Assembly (NCBI RefSeq): GCF_040581485.1
Contig: NC_090133.1
Span: 8,246,001-8,310,000 of the forward strand
Direction of reading: 5' to 3'
Source of the DNA: Linepithema humile
Taxonomy: Eukaryota; Arthropoda; Insecta; Hymenoptera; Formicidae
Length of the DNA stretch: 64,000 nt
Shown piece after piece: positions 21,255 through 35,000 of the stretch. Below the pieces are notes generated by a model. It made no database searches. It saw nothing but the letters and a program-made list of their open reading frames with translations, and had not been told where the DNA came from. Each line of letters starts with the position of its first letter. Within the stretch, counting starts at the first letter, position 1. A program made the translations under genes and the position numbers.

Positions 21255-24200
21255 AGATACATTCGCGGTGCATGAGCGGAGTGCAAAGCATCGATCGATT
21301 GCCAGCAGTGCGCTTCTTAATTTTTAGCTATAATAAAATTTATTATTTTAGACGCGTATATCAAATTATCTTCTCGCGTTCGTGTGCGCTTTCAATCACA
21401 CTCTTTCTTTCCTCGCGTGCGCATATCTATAAATCCGATTTCCAATCCTCCGCTATTCCTGAATTTCGCATCAGTCGCAAATACCATTTTCGGATAATCG
21501 TTAATTGATCCGCGAGAGTCTTCGCGCGCCGATGACAGCATATTCAACTCGTTACGGCGGCCGATATCGCGGCAAATGAGTTTACGCGACTTAACCGACG
21601 TACAGATTGTCAATTTATGACGGATAATCCGGCCCTAAACGTAAGTCCGCAAACACATAATGCACGCGCATAGCGTGTGTAATGGGCATGTAAACAACGT
21701 GGATGTGTACCGCCGACGCGTCCCCCCCGTTAAAGTCCCATAATTTCCGATACTAAGGCGCGCGTGCTACCTCTTCGGTATTGAATGGTGACATTTCGCG
21801 GGAAGGGCGGTCGGGAGCCGCTAAGAGGATTGCGGGACACCATCAACCCCTCCCGATTGCCATAAGCGTTTCGCCTCACCTCGTTTGCTCGCTGCTGCCT
21901 TAGCTGCCGTAAACGTATTATTAATAGAGACACTCTATAAAGCACGCACACATACGTGAACGACGCCGCTGGCAAACAATCCGCCGATTGCCTGTCAAAC
22001 GTACGATTAGCTTCCACATATTTTCATTCCAAGTCGACCGTGCGAAAGATAGAACGCCGATAAGAGCGTACAAGGCATCTAAAAAGTATGTGTCATTCAA
22101 ATAAGACTAGAAATAAAATCGGGTGGAATAACTGTGAGATAATGCCGGGACATGAATAGTTTTCGAGAGATTTACGAACGCTTGAAAGTATTATAAATAT
22201 AAGCTTTGGGAAATTGAGATTTACATTTATGAATAATAATATTAATTTGTTCGATAAACTAATACTAATACTAATACTAATTAAACAAAATCTCAACTTG
22301 TTATTCAGACATCGTAAAGCGATTAGATTGACGCTTGAGGATAAACATAAAATGCTTAATATCAGTTTGAGCAACAAATAAGGCAAAACGGCAGTTTGTC
22401 GGCGCTATCGTATCGAGTATGTGTCGTTGGAGAGATCCTGCTGTAAAGCCAAGGCTGGAAGATGAGTGGCTCTCGCAGCCAGCATCTCTCGGGCGAGTGG
22501 CCCGACTTAACTGAACAGGTGCTTCGGTTAGATGTGTAGATAAGGTAAGAAGAAACTGTTTACGAGCGCGCTTCAGCAGTCGAGGTAGTGGCGTATAAAC
22601 GAGGAACTTTACTGTAACACGCTGTTTGTACATCTCGGTATTAACGACAGACGCTCGTCTAGCTAAAAGTGCGCCATGGAGGAACTGCATGCAGAAACTG
22701 CAAAATTGCAGAGACGCAAATAACTCCGTCAGTCCGGCTCGGATTATTAGATTTCAAGCTTATTTGCATTGTATTATATATATATATATTAAAATATTAT
22801 CAAAAATAACAGTAGAATATAAAATTAGTATGCTAAAATAAAGTTGGCGCTATGAAAATAACGGAATAACAATTTGAATAATTCAATACCTCCAATATTT
22901 GTTTCTTATATATTGCCAAATGTTAAATAATAAATGGGAATGTAATATTTGAAGAATTTCAGTGTCGGTTTTGTTTGGTAAACAGCAATTCGGCGTAAAA
23001 GATTGCGATTACGAGTGCATATCGGAAGATTGTCGTGCCTTTTCCACCGACCGGTTCCAGCCGTCGAGATACATTGTCTATTGCCTAGGCGGCTTTTAAA
23101 AGTGTGATGCGAAGCGTAAGACACGACCCAGTTTCGTTGCAGTATACACGTGGCTGTCAAAGCTGCCAGTATACGGAAGAGGTAAGCCTCGACGAAAAGG
23201 CGGAAATGTTACACGTGATGTAACGCAAAGTCACCAAGCGTTCAACAGTTCGCCATCTTCTCCAGACCTCTCCGTTCTCCGCGATAACAACCTTCGTATC
23301 AGTGCTAAAGGTGGAAAGGGTCTTCCGCTTTCGCTTTTCTACGAGATCCCAGCTTGAACTGTCCAGTTCTTTCGTCATGTAATCAGCTTGTGTAAAAAAA
23401 AAAGAAAAACATGTATATCAAATACTCTTATTCAGTTCTGCTTAACAGCTATGTTTGTCGCAACGATGTTTATATTACACGTAGAATTAAAAAATGGATT
23501 TTGAAGATGACTCGATTAACAGTAAAATTTCACATAGTTCAGCATTATTTTGGGAAGTAAATTGAAGCATAATACGCGCAAAGTATCTAAGGCGCAATTA
23601 CTCGCGGCATAAAACTGGAAAGACGCTCGAAAAAAAATCAAGAAACAAGCGGACGCAGCGGGGATGAGCCGAGGAACGCCGCGAGGGGACGCAAAACTGC
23701 CATTCGTAAACCGCAAACGGCGCTGTGCATCGCATTATGAGATTTGCTCCGCGCGCTTTTATATCGCGCGAGATAATGCGAGCCGGGGACCGAGCGGGAC
23801 GCTATCGCGGCATTCACGAACATTCACGAGCGAATCGGCGTAATGCGGACGAAATCTATTTGCCGAGCGCGCGGAATGCAGCGCGCGATGGGACTTTTCA
23901 TCGCGCGGATCCTGCATGCTCCTTTTCGGTTCGCCGTTCCTTCCGGCCGCGGCGACCGGCCACTCGCGCCGACGAGCGAGAGCAAGAGGGACAAGGCGCA
24001 AACTAAAGTAACGAGAGCTCGTCGCGTGCAACAATCGTCGCGAAATAACGCCTCGTGGCGCGCGAGGTCCTCGAGAGAAGATAAAAAGGAAGATAGCGCG
24101 GAAATGAGGACAGCCAGAAAGTTTAACGTTCTCTTTTTCTTCCCCATTTTCTCTATCCTTCGTTTTGTACACCCATTTCGCGCTTTTTTTTTCTCCCCGT

Positions 24201-27200
24201 TGTCGGAGAGTCCGGCGGCTGATTTAGTCATGAACAATCCGAGCGCTACTTGAACTGTTCTGGCAATTTATACCTAACTGTTTTTCTTTTTTTTTTTAAT
24301 TTGTACTATGCATTTTTTATTATTATCTTCAGTAAAACTGGCATATTGGCGAAACTTGCGAACTATTAAAAGTCTTGGTTTTATTTTTTTTTGTAATTTT
24401 TATAGATAAAATAAAATAAAAACAACTCAGGATAAACTAAAATGTTAGATTTATCATAATTCTTTCTTTATCATTTTGTATCAGATTTTTTAAGAGCTTT
24501 AAACTCCACCTTGAACACATTTTCTTTATCGCGATACATTGAAATTTTATATTTTAAACAAAGAAACTAGAATGTTAATCAGCTGAAGAGTTAATTATTG
24601 TAAAGAAATGTTTTAAGTTCCTAAATAAATTTAATAATTTATTGTCGATCTTTACATAGATATAACTCTTAAGGATTATTTATTTAAATCTGATAAAACA
24701 TAAATTTTTATTTTATTTATATTATATTTGATATTTTTAAGGCTAAGTTACGAGCATGTAGCGCGCAATGTTATGTTCCACTTTATTAAAAATAAAACCA
24801 AAACTCTCATGAGTTTTACGAAATGATACGCTGATTACGAAAAGATTCAACAATTGCAATATTTTTATTAAAGATCTCGGTATATCCGAGCTCACTTTTT
24901 AATAATATGATTAAAAGGCTTCCACAACCGGAAATTTGTTTTGAGCACACAGCGTAAGATCTCTAAACTTGTTTTCCTTGGGCTTCTGAAGCTTTGAATC
25001 TACCGTATACTTGTTTTTCGTAACGCTTCGTCGAAGCTTCGGTGACGGGACGCAAGCAATGCAGCAGTGGCATGCATCGTTATGTAAGAGAAGCTCACTT
25101 CCTCTCCCTCTCGCTCTCGCTCTCGGTTTTTCTCTTTCTCTGTCTCTACCGCAAAATCCACAAAATGCGGGAATTGAATATCGGAATCGCGCACTCCACT
25201 GAAGGCGCGAGCTTATAGCTAGCTACACCTGGCCGTGGAAAGCCATTGATATGGTATTGCGGCGACGGCGGAGATACGAAATGGGGGAATTGCGGTCTAT
25301 GATAAGCAAAGAGACAGGTAAAAACGGAAATCTGTTTCCGATATGCGCGCCGCTGGCATTAAAATGCAATCTCATCGCCAGTTAACTTTTTTACATTCTA
25401 ACCCGCAGCGCGCGGCGGCCCTTTCTTTTCGCCATTTTCCGACCGTTTTCCAAGGGCCGCGGCGACCCACCTATCGCGCGGGCGCTCAATTTTATCCGAC
25501 GGCGTACTCGCCCCCGGGATTAGCTGCCAATCTGTCGTCGCTGCTTGGGCGGGGAAAAAGAAAAATTCTCTCGCGCTTTTCTTTCGCGGACGCGCGAGAC
25601 CGAGAAATCGATCCGACATCGGGAAAGAAGCCGCGCCGGCATTGACTGCCCCGAATTACCCATGCAGCGCGCTTTGTTGTCCTGGAATAAATTTCGCATA
25701 CCGTTCCACCCCCGCCTGGCCGTCTTCTGATTCGCACGTGTGCGCTCGGGCGATATATTTTTTTATTTTCTTTTTTTTTGCGATATTGGTCGCCGCGCCT
25801 GTTCGCAACGCGCGCCGCAATTTGTCAAAGTGCGGGAGGAAAATATTTAAAATGCTCGCAATTCGAATACCATCGACACGCATTTCGTATGCTGACCGAT
25901 GCGGGGAGAATTCGGTGCAAAAGAGCAGATTTTCCATCGATTTCCGGAACATCGAGATTCTAATCGTGTTAAACATTGCTGTTTTTGGCAAATGTTTTGT
26001 CACGTGAAATAACTCGGCGAAAACTGTTAAATTATTATTATCTTACTGTTATCAGCGTCAAATTATTAATTATTAATTTAGGTAGAAAAGGGAGTATTAA
26101 ATAGTTCGTTTCGCGTGTAGCAGTAAAACACCAAGTCTCAAAATACCATTTTCCATTTACCAAATCGATACGTTCGCAAATGCTTATTATTGTTACGACT
26201 TGCGCGACTAGCGAAATAATTAAATCCGCGAACAATTCCTTCAGCGAAGAGCGATTGTTGCCGAACGCGGATATAAATTCCCGCCGTTTAATTCACGACC
26301 TGTGTGCTATTCAAAGCCGAGGGCACGTATCCCCACGGCTAAGATCAGCGAGCGCAGACTTCAAACAACCGCACAGCCGCTGCAGCGCGGCGCCCACCGT
26401 AATTTCGAAAGCAATTAACGTGGCTCGACTTGGCCCGGGAGCGCCCATAAAAGTGCGATACTTGGCCCGCGCCGCCCCCTCAGTTTCGTGCATCCCGAAG
26501 TGGAGGCCGTATTTCGCGGATGTGGGCGAAACAGCATTGGCTGGAGATGCACACGGAATTTCGCGAAAGTGGCCTTTCCCACGTCGTCAAGATTTAATTG
26601 TCCCGCGACGTTTGTTCCTCCCCTGCAAAGCGCGGGGTAAGAATTGTCCGACGCTAAAAGCATAAAAGAAGGAATTAGAGGAACGTATTTTTCAGTCATG
26701 AATTTACAAAAGAAAAGAAAAGCGGTCATTTTGTGTTTCGCGCAGAGTCACATCCGCAGTGTGAAAAATTCAAATCTCCAAAAATTAAACTCCCGTCCGA
26801 CGGACGCGCAAACGAGCGTCCCGGCGCAAAGTATTGTGTACTTTTTTTCTCTCTTCACTGCTTCCGCGTTTTGCCCTCGTCAGACATCCGACGTCTTGCT
26901 CACCGAGCGATTTTCGACCCTACTAACGATTCCGCGAGGCTGACGCGCGAAACGTTCTCGCCCTACGGTGTACGATTTTAATCGCAGCGCTGTGCTCGCC
27001 TCGCGCTTGTTTATTTACCAGGCGGTGTATAACTGAGCAAGCGACGGCCACGACCAGGTCGGGAAACGAAGGGAGGGAGAGCGTCGTCCCTTTTTTTTTT
27101 CCGGTCTACACGCATCCACCCCAGGGACGCCTCGGTGGACACGTCGGCAGCGCTGTATCCTGTATCCCGCCGCAGCCACCCGCCGCGTCTACCGATAGTT

Positions 27201-30200
27201 TAACAGATTCATGGCCGCATTTGCAATGCATCGAAAAACGACGCGCGGCGTTTCGTTCAATTCGAGCCGCGTGTTTGGCTCGGCCAGATATTGAATTCTA
27301 CGCGGTCGTTTGGCCGCGTTACGCCGCGCCGCGCCGCGCCGCGCCGGAACGCCGCCGGATCGGGTGGCAGCGAGCAGCGGGCGCGGTGGACCCGATTTAA
27401 CTTTTAAAACGCTAAGCGTCACCGTCGCCGCTTCTGTTTGCGCCGCGCTTCTTTCGGTGACGAGCGACGTAACGAACCGGCGTTATTTAGTCGACGCAGC
27501 GGATCCGCGAGCGTGTACATTCCGATTGTTATGTACATATTCGACGAATGAAAAATATACAAACGTCGCGGGCGTGGTGCGCGCGTTTTATGTCGCTTCT
27601 GCCTGGAAGTGACGTTTCTCTGCGCGACCGCGCGCTCGACTTATTTTAACATTTGTTCGACGACTTGCGCGTTTTTCGCCAATCCAACAATAGCGAAAAT
27701 AACAGTTGGTAAACACATTTGTGTTAGTAAAATGCACTTGTGCGACGTCTATAATTAAAAATCGCGTCAAAGATGCTGCGAGCCAGCGCGAATTATTTGC
27801 CCGACGTGAACGATTTTCATTCTTCTATTTGCCCTCCTTTCGAAATTGATCAATTATACGGGTTAAGGGTTTTAGCTGCGCGCTATTTTTAGCGTTTTAT
27901 ATATTTTTGCTGAATATCATTTTTAAACTGGAAAATTGTATGGCAAGCAGAATATTGACAATTCCATCGAAATATTACTAAAATCAATTCGGAGCAAGGT
28001 TGGTTTTGCATTCACGTAATCCCCTCGCTTTGATATATCCGTACCTGACGAGAAATGAACGAAGCATTATAACCGCTCCTGTGTATATTCACCTTGTGCA
28101 CCCAATCAACCGAGATAACTTGTACCTCATGAGAACTACCTTCTACCTTTCAAAGCTCTCGGCCAATACCGACGGCGGCTCAAAATCGACAGTTTGCCCC
28201 CGGTAGGAAAACTGCGTCGTTCTAATATTGACGAGTAAAGAATCGGTTCGTGAATATGCATGAGTTGAAAAATCTCTCCATTTAATTCGGATATTAAAAT
28301 CAAATTTTTAAATACAATTTGAAGTAATATGATTTTAATTAATACTTAAACCAGCTTCATCGTCCAAATTTACTTTTTAATAATATACATATACTTTTAT
28401 CTCTTCGCGCAACGTAGTATTTTACATATTTTTCCAAAAACGTTACTTTAAAAATGTTATTTTTTACTGATGTAATATTCATCATTCGAAAGAATGTATA
28501 TTTTTTTTACGCTTTGGCTCTTTTTTCTTTTTTTTAAGAAAGAGAACTTCACTACTTGCTCGATGTTATTTCAGGAGTAGAATTCGCGAACGAACACGCA
28601 TCGCGAAAATTCGTGAACGAGAAATTGGAGTTACAAAGAATCACGGGCTGAGGAATTCGGCTTGGCACGGGCTGAAACGCCGCCACGCACTGGAATAGCA
28701 CGGCAACGAGCTACAAACCGATGCGATATACGCCCAGCTCTCAGCGAGCTTTTACAGAGCGGACGTGGGTTTTCTCGAAACAGAAATTATCCGGGATTAC
28801 CCCCAAACACAGCGGTCTGCATAAAATGTGCTTGTAACAATCACGAAGGCTAGAAAAAGTCTCGGGATAAAATCCCGAGATAAAAATATAAAAGTATTTC
28901 AGCGATTGATAATCATTACATGATTTATTTCATACGAAGTTAATTTGATAATTAAATTTTAAATTACAATTCTGAAAAGCGGATATATTTTTTGTTTAAA
29001 TATTTGCGCTTTCATCGAATCGCTGGATTTTGTTTGCTTATCTGTTTGAAATATCTATGATGCGCTCGATTACTCCGGCCAAATTACTTCAGAATTTCTG
29101 TCCTCACTTACGAGAGAATTTGCGTGCTGGTTCAGAGTTTCCATTTAGTCAACAATCGCGGGACATTAATTTTATTTAAGCACTTTATAACACTTGTAAC
29201 GCGCAGAGGAGGTTCGTCAGAGTCGCGCTTGCCTTTTTTCTATTCACGAGCGACTCTCCGCGATGCAAACGGAATGGAAACTACTGCCAGCGTAAACGTT
29301 TAAATTTAGCCGTATTTGCTCTAACTATTATTGCGATATTTCCGCGTTTCCACGGCCAAAGAGTTAAAGCGCGCGCACTTTTTGTATCTCAAGAAAGTGT
29401 CTTATAAATTATTAATGTTTGTCATCTGAGGACTCTCGTTCTTCTTTTCTTCCTGCAGTAATATTTCTTATGAAAATGGAATATTAACTTAATTGCCTAC
29501 AATAATAATAACATTTTTGAACTTCATCTCGCAATGCAATTAGTTAATTATAGAGAGACTGCATGTCAGCGCTTTACGGTAATAAAAAATTTTCATTTCA
29601 AGTATCTCAATTAATTTTCGCCGCGTTTTCAAATAATTCAGAATAATTGGTAGCAGACTTTCGCAATAATTGGCGCTAATATTTTCTCTTACCTTGGCAT
29701 TCCACTTCTCTAAAAAAAAAATGTGAAAGCGTCGACAGCGAGATCAGCTAACGACGCACGTCCAGAGAGCCGTCGATTGTGCAAATTCTCTGGCGGATAA
29801 ATTTCACGAAGATCAAGAGGCGAAAAGGGAAGGGAAATAAAATATGGAGAAACATTTTGTACGGACGCAGATAACGGCGGTGGGCGCGCGCGGCGTTCAC
29901 TGGTAAAATATACGTAAAACCAAATAATACCCGCGACGTTCGATAAAATATCATCTTTTTCGCCGCAGGCCTCCCCTTCACCTCGAGCTCTCCCTTCGGT
30001 CGCCCGGCTTCCGCACTTCGCGTCCTCTCGCCGAGCAAAAGCCACCCTCTACATTTCTACCTATCCTATTCTCGGCGAGACCAACTTGTTGAGTAGCGAC
30101 TTTCCCCGATTTGCTGATAGTAAATTCTGTTATCGCGCCGAGTGGGCTTTTACAAGCCACGCCTGATTCCCCTTTTTTAACGATAACGAGGCTGATTGGT

Positions 30201-30959
30201 CGGTGGAAACCGTAAGACCGTGATAAGATAGCGAAAAAGCCGGCGGTACGTCTGGAACGAGGCTATACAGAAGTTTCCCACCGACGGCTCTTTGCGCTTC
30301 TAAATTATTGGAGAGAGGCGCTTCCGTTTCGCGCGACATTATCGACAACGTTAACCGGATCTGGTTTTCCAATAGATAGCGAAAGCGAACAAGGAGCAGC
30401 CGTTGTTGATGCGAAAATTGCGGCGGCGGCGGCGGCCGCTGTGTGCGGATCGATGTACATACGTCGGTAAACGATTTAGAAATTTCTCCGGGGAGTGAAA
30501 TTCTTGAGAAATGCAGATTCTACCGGGTGGAATCCTTTTGTTTTAGTTGCGCGTCGTATGTGCGAAACGCGACAACATTGTATTCACAATTTGCGATGTA
30601 CGTTTTTAATATATTTCGAAGTACGCATTTCATTTTCTTGCGTAACGAGAAAACTCGGCTACTTCTTAATATTTTCTTAATATTCCTCATATTTCTTAAT
30701 GTTTTTATGAAAGGTGCTTGGTAAACATTTCTCAAAGAAGTATAATTTTTACTAGCTCCTCGCATAAAGTTGTCATCTTTATTTTTTCGTCCTCCAAAGT
30801 TTTTAATATAAGCTCGGAAACTGCACTGCGATAATGGCCGCGCTTATTAATTATCACACGTCATGTGTGTACTGTTTCCTTGCGATAATCCACAAGCGTA
30901 TAAATATTTTTTTGTTGCTGGGGTTCTTCCTACATGCCTAATCGTGTTGCTTGTTTCAG
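21255..30959. other. Gene-free stretch with AT-rich and CpG-rich patches
   Basis: No supported gene. A short (AATACT)n run lies near 22258-22283, and an AT-rich patch at about 24240-24960. Overlapping frames on both strands at 23725-24253 and 25343-26007 reflect CpG-rich composition. Isolated donor-like GTAAG sites at 21642, 22537 and 23182 lack convincing partner acceptors. Confidence 0.5.
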
Positions 30960-31081
30960 ACCGGTCGGCTGCACAGTTTAACAAACTACTATCGGCGAAA
31001 CTGCTGGAGCTCGAAAAACGCTGAATTCGTTAACTGCTTTATCTGCGGACATCGACCGAGCGCGAGCAGAGCATCGAGAAG
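30960..31081 (+). other. Candidate internal exon (122 bases)
   Basis: A pyrimidine-rich acceptor ending CTTGTTTCAG precedes 30960, and donor GTAATT follows GAGAAG at 31082. The frame beginning with the first base is open (TGRLHSLTNYYRRNCW and onward, with FVNCFICGHR) and would join in phase with the ATG frame of 13859-13972 across an intron of about 17 kb. The other two frames stop inside. No family is recognised; it could equally be a 5' UTR exon. Confidence 0.3.
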
Positions 31082-31979
31082 GTAATTAAGTGATTCTCGT
31101 TAAATGCTATCCGCGTTATTTATTACGTCGGTATCCAGCCAGAGAGGCGGGATACTTGAATAACATATACCCCCTTTGTGTGTGTCTGCACTCTATCTAA
31201 CAATAAGTTGAATATGCGCGCCTCCTTCAAACGTAACGCGCGCATAGAACGCGGCCAATTAGCCCCGTTATCGCGTAGAGAATGCAGGCATTAAGCTCGC
31301 AACGATTCTATCGGGAATCGTATTACTTACGTTACATCGGATTCGTGCGTTACGATTCCTGTTTCAAAGCAGTTACCGCGCGATCGCGTACGACAAAACG
31401 TGCGACCTCATTTGCGCTTCTCCCTCGACTCGACTCGGCTCGGCCCGACAGATCGCTCGCAAAAATCGTGACAACTGCCTCTACTTTATCTGAATCGATA
31501 AGCGCTTCAAATATGCTTGAATTAAATATTGAAGGGTTGAATTTTTATTAAATTTTAAAACTTAATTATTAATTTTTCAATATCCACCGTCACCGATAAA
31601 CCGTTTTCATGTTACATTTAATGCTGAAAATTTACGAGACACGATCGTATCCAGAGAACTCGGGGGATAATGATGTCTAAGCACTTTCCGGTGCTCCGCA
31701 CTGCCGAAGAAGTTTTCCCAGATGCCTGGCCCCCATTGTTGTCCAACTACGAACCTGTCGAATGTACTGCATTATTTATACCGTTGAGTGGCAAACTTGA
31801 TTTAGCGTCGCTGCCGGTTGCTTTTCTTGCTGCACGAAAGGTCCTCGGCGATCTCTTAGTTTCTCACGTCCCTTTGCTTTTTACTATTAGCACCAAGCTG
31901 ATTTATTACCTCACTCGCTTCAATAAGCCCGAGAACTTCCAAAACTTCTTTCTTTGATTAATCCTTTCGAGTCCGACTA

Positions 31980-32001
31980 TTTTTTTTTTTTTTTTTTTTT
32001 T
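31980..32001. repeat. Poly(T), 22 bases
   Basis: Uninterrupted T run. No retroposon body was recognised next to it. Confidence 0.85.
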
Positions 32002-35000
32002 CGGCGCAAAAATCAATACATTGAGGGGATATTTGCGTAATAATAAGAACCTGCTAATTGTAAGACAAAAGCCTAAATCTCGGTGTTTAACGTTAACAAT
32101 AGAATAAAACGGCAAGAGATATGTTGAAGTAAACATGAAGAGCAGGCAAAAATATCGTATTTTGAACGTCAAGAAAGTTTGCGAAACAGTTAGATCTTAA
32201 TCTTACTTTCCCGCTTTGTTTTCTGCATTAAAATATGGGCATTTCGCAGGAAAATTTTGCAAGAGAGAAGTTATGAAACGTCACGTGGATCGCGCGACGA
32301 GATATATCGCATAAACGAGATTAAAAAAAGAAGCGGCGAGTCCACGGAGCAGCGGAATTGACTTTTGTTATGGCGAAACGGGGATTAAGTTGTAAACTGT
32401 GAAGCGCGAGCAAAAATGCACCGGAAAACGCAGAAAGCTGCAACACGATTACGTGGAGGAAGCAAGCGATTCAATTTCATGCATCTATTGCGTAAAGCTT
32501 CCCTTCGGTTCCGCGTAATATCACAACGCAACCCCTTCGTCGCGGAGAAGGCGTGCCCTCCCGACGAAATAATTACTATTTTCCGCTTTTCCCCGCCGTG
32601 ACGTGCTTCCTGATCTCGCTTTTCTCTTTCTCCAATTTCACGGAATTGGTATCAGAAAAATCAGACAATTCTTGTTACCTTTATCTAAAGCCCGACAACG
32701 CGCGCATGACTTTTGATACAAATGATGTTTAACCAGCATTTTATTTTTTGTTATTTAGAAGAAAATACAATGTTTGTTTAATAGGTTTTTATATTAGCCA
32801 GTCAATTAAGAATAAAAGATAGAAAGCTGTTTAAATGGACTCATCATTGCAATGAGATAAAGCACGGAAAAATAGATCAATCACGTTTAATATAAAAGAG
32901 TGATTTACGCTTGAAAATTATATGGATTGCGCTGTCGCTCTTGTAGCTCATTAATTTATAAGAATTTTCTGGAATAATTAACAAGAGGAATTTTTCATCG
33001 TTTCCGCGAAACAAAGAATTTTGTTCCTGTTATTGGAATAGTTGTTTCCGATGGAATGCGCGATATGTCGTGGATTTCGCGCGTCTCATTTAAAAATATT
33101 GCCTTTCATATACTTTTATTTTCGACCTGCGAACTTCTGCAACGCGGCGCGAAATGGGTTGCAAAGCTAACAAAATGGAATTAAAGAATCTCGTTTATGC
33201 AAATCTCGTTTACTTTGTGATTAATAAATCCCGTTTCACGCGTGAAAGGTATTATCAGCGCATAGCAAATGTACAAAGCAAATCCTCAAATTATTTCAAC
33301 AAGCAGAAACTGCAGAACTATTCATCATTAAATTTGCAATTTTTTTTTACGAAACCAAAATGTTTTGCAGTACTTAAAATACATTAACGAATAAATGTTT
33401 TAATCGCGCGATGAATAATTATCTTGATAATTGACTTATATGCAGGCTCATTGACTCGTTTACACTTATATGCGGAATGTTTTACGTCATTTTCTAAAAT
33501 CGTGTATATTTATGAAACTCTCAAAAATGCAAGATGCAGAAAAGCATTCTCAATTGGTTTTTTTTTTCCGGCACGTGTGCAGCTAGGAAATGTTCTTTCT
33601 CGCCGGGAAAAACACATTCCAAAAAAATACGTCTTTGGCAAACAAACATTTTTGAAGATCGACGAATCCACGATCTCGTTGTGGCAGGCAATCGCCGTGT
33701 CTGACGTGACACGTGGACCCTCGTCTCGATCCGAAATACTCTCATGAAATATTCGTATCGCGGTATGTACACCGAGTGAGAGAGAGAGAGAGAGAGAGAG
33801 CGTACCAGTCATGAGGTGAATTTCTCCTCAATTCCATGGAGACCACCCGGTCCATCCACAGCGGACTTATCTGCGGAACCCTCGTTCTCTCGGCAGCGAA
33901 GTTCGACGGAAGTTGCGCCAGGGCTTGTCATACCCCCCTCTGGACGATGGCGTTGAACGCTTCTTATTCGCGCGTAACCGAACGGAAGTCGGACGATTCC
34001 GAGATCGAGAGCGGGCACGAAAGGGAGGGAGCGAGAGAAAAGGTAAAAGAAATCGTGCGCGCGAGACACACCGTAACGTACATCGATCCGGCCGGCTGTT
34101 TGCGAAGAGCTGCCTTGTTAAATATATACCCCTGGAACGGTTCAATTTCCTCGGATGGTCGGATGATCTCGAGGAAAATATGAGCTTTCGCTGAGTTATA
34201 CGATACACACGGGTCAACGTGATGCCGACGACCGTCCACTGCGAGTAGCCGCGCGCGCGCATGATAGGACAGTATTTTTGCGCGCGTACACGTCTCTCTC
34301 TCTCTCTCTCGCGCGCGCGCCACGAGATCGTTGGCACAACGGCGATCGCCTTACATAGCACACATTTACGTATATCTCTCGCGAATCTTGTAATGATCTT
34401 CCTTCATAGATTTTTATTATACAAACAAACTCTTGTAGAAAGATTGCTGTATTCGAACGATTGTTCCGCGAGACTTGGCGAGTTACACGGGCAATATATA
34501 CACGGCGTGCCGTGCGAACTCGCGCTCTTATGTAAATGTCTATCTGCAGGCAGGGTTGAGACCCCCGGTGCGCCTGCACCAGCAAGATTGCAAATATTTG
34601 TTGCGTCGTGGTGACTATAAATTTCGATAATCAATAGCAGTCGGTCCACCGCTTATCACACCACCGTCGCGGTTCGCCACGCTTATTGTCCATTCCATTT
34701 GCCATGCACGCAGTTGGTTAGCACAGATATATGTATATATGTATATAGATAATTGTGATAGATATCATATATATATTATGCAATACACATGCAAAACGTT
34801 TGCGTATACATGCAAAGAGGCAAGAAAGAAACTTGGAGTCTCGATACGAGACGTGCTCCATGGCTCTCCACCTGCGTGATTTCGCCGGAATACGAATCGT
34901 CCTGGTTGAATATTCGAGCCTTGCAAACACCCAAGGTGGCCTCGTGTGTTCCAATTTATGTGCGCTCGTACACACGTACGTCGGACGCGTGAACTGCCGC

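Noticed and set aside
23157..23378. 73-codon minus-strand frame with fairly protein-like residues
   Set aside because: The nearest acceptor (ACACAAG) and donor are weak, and the plus strand has a better donor at 23182 with stops upstream; not enough to call an exon.
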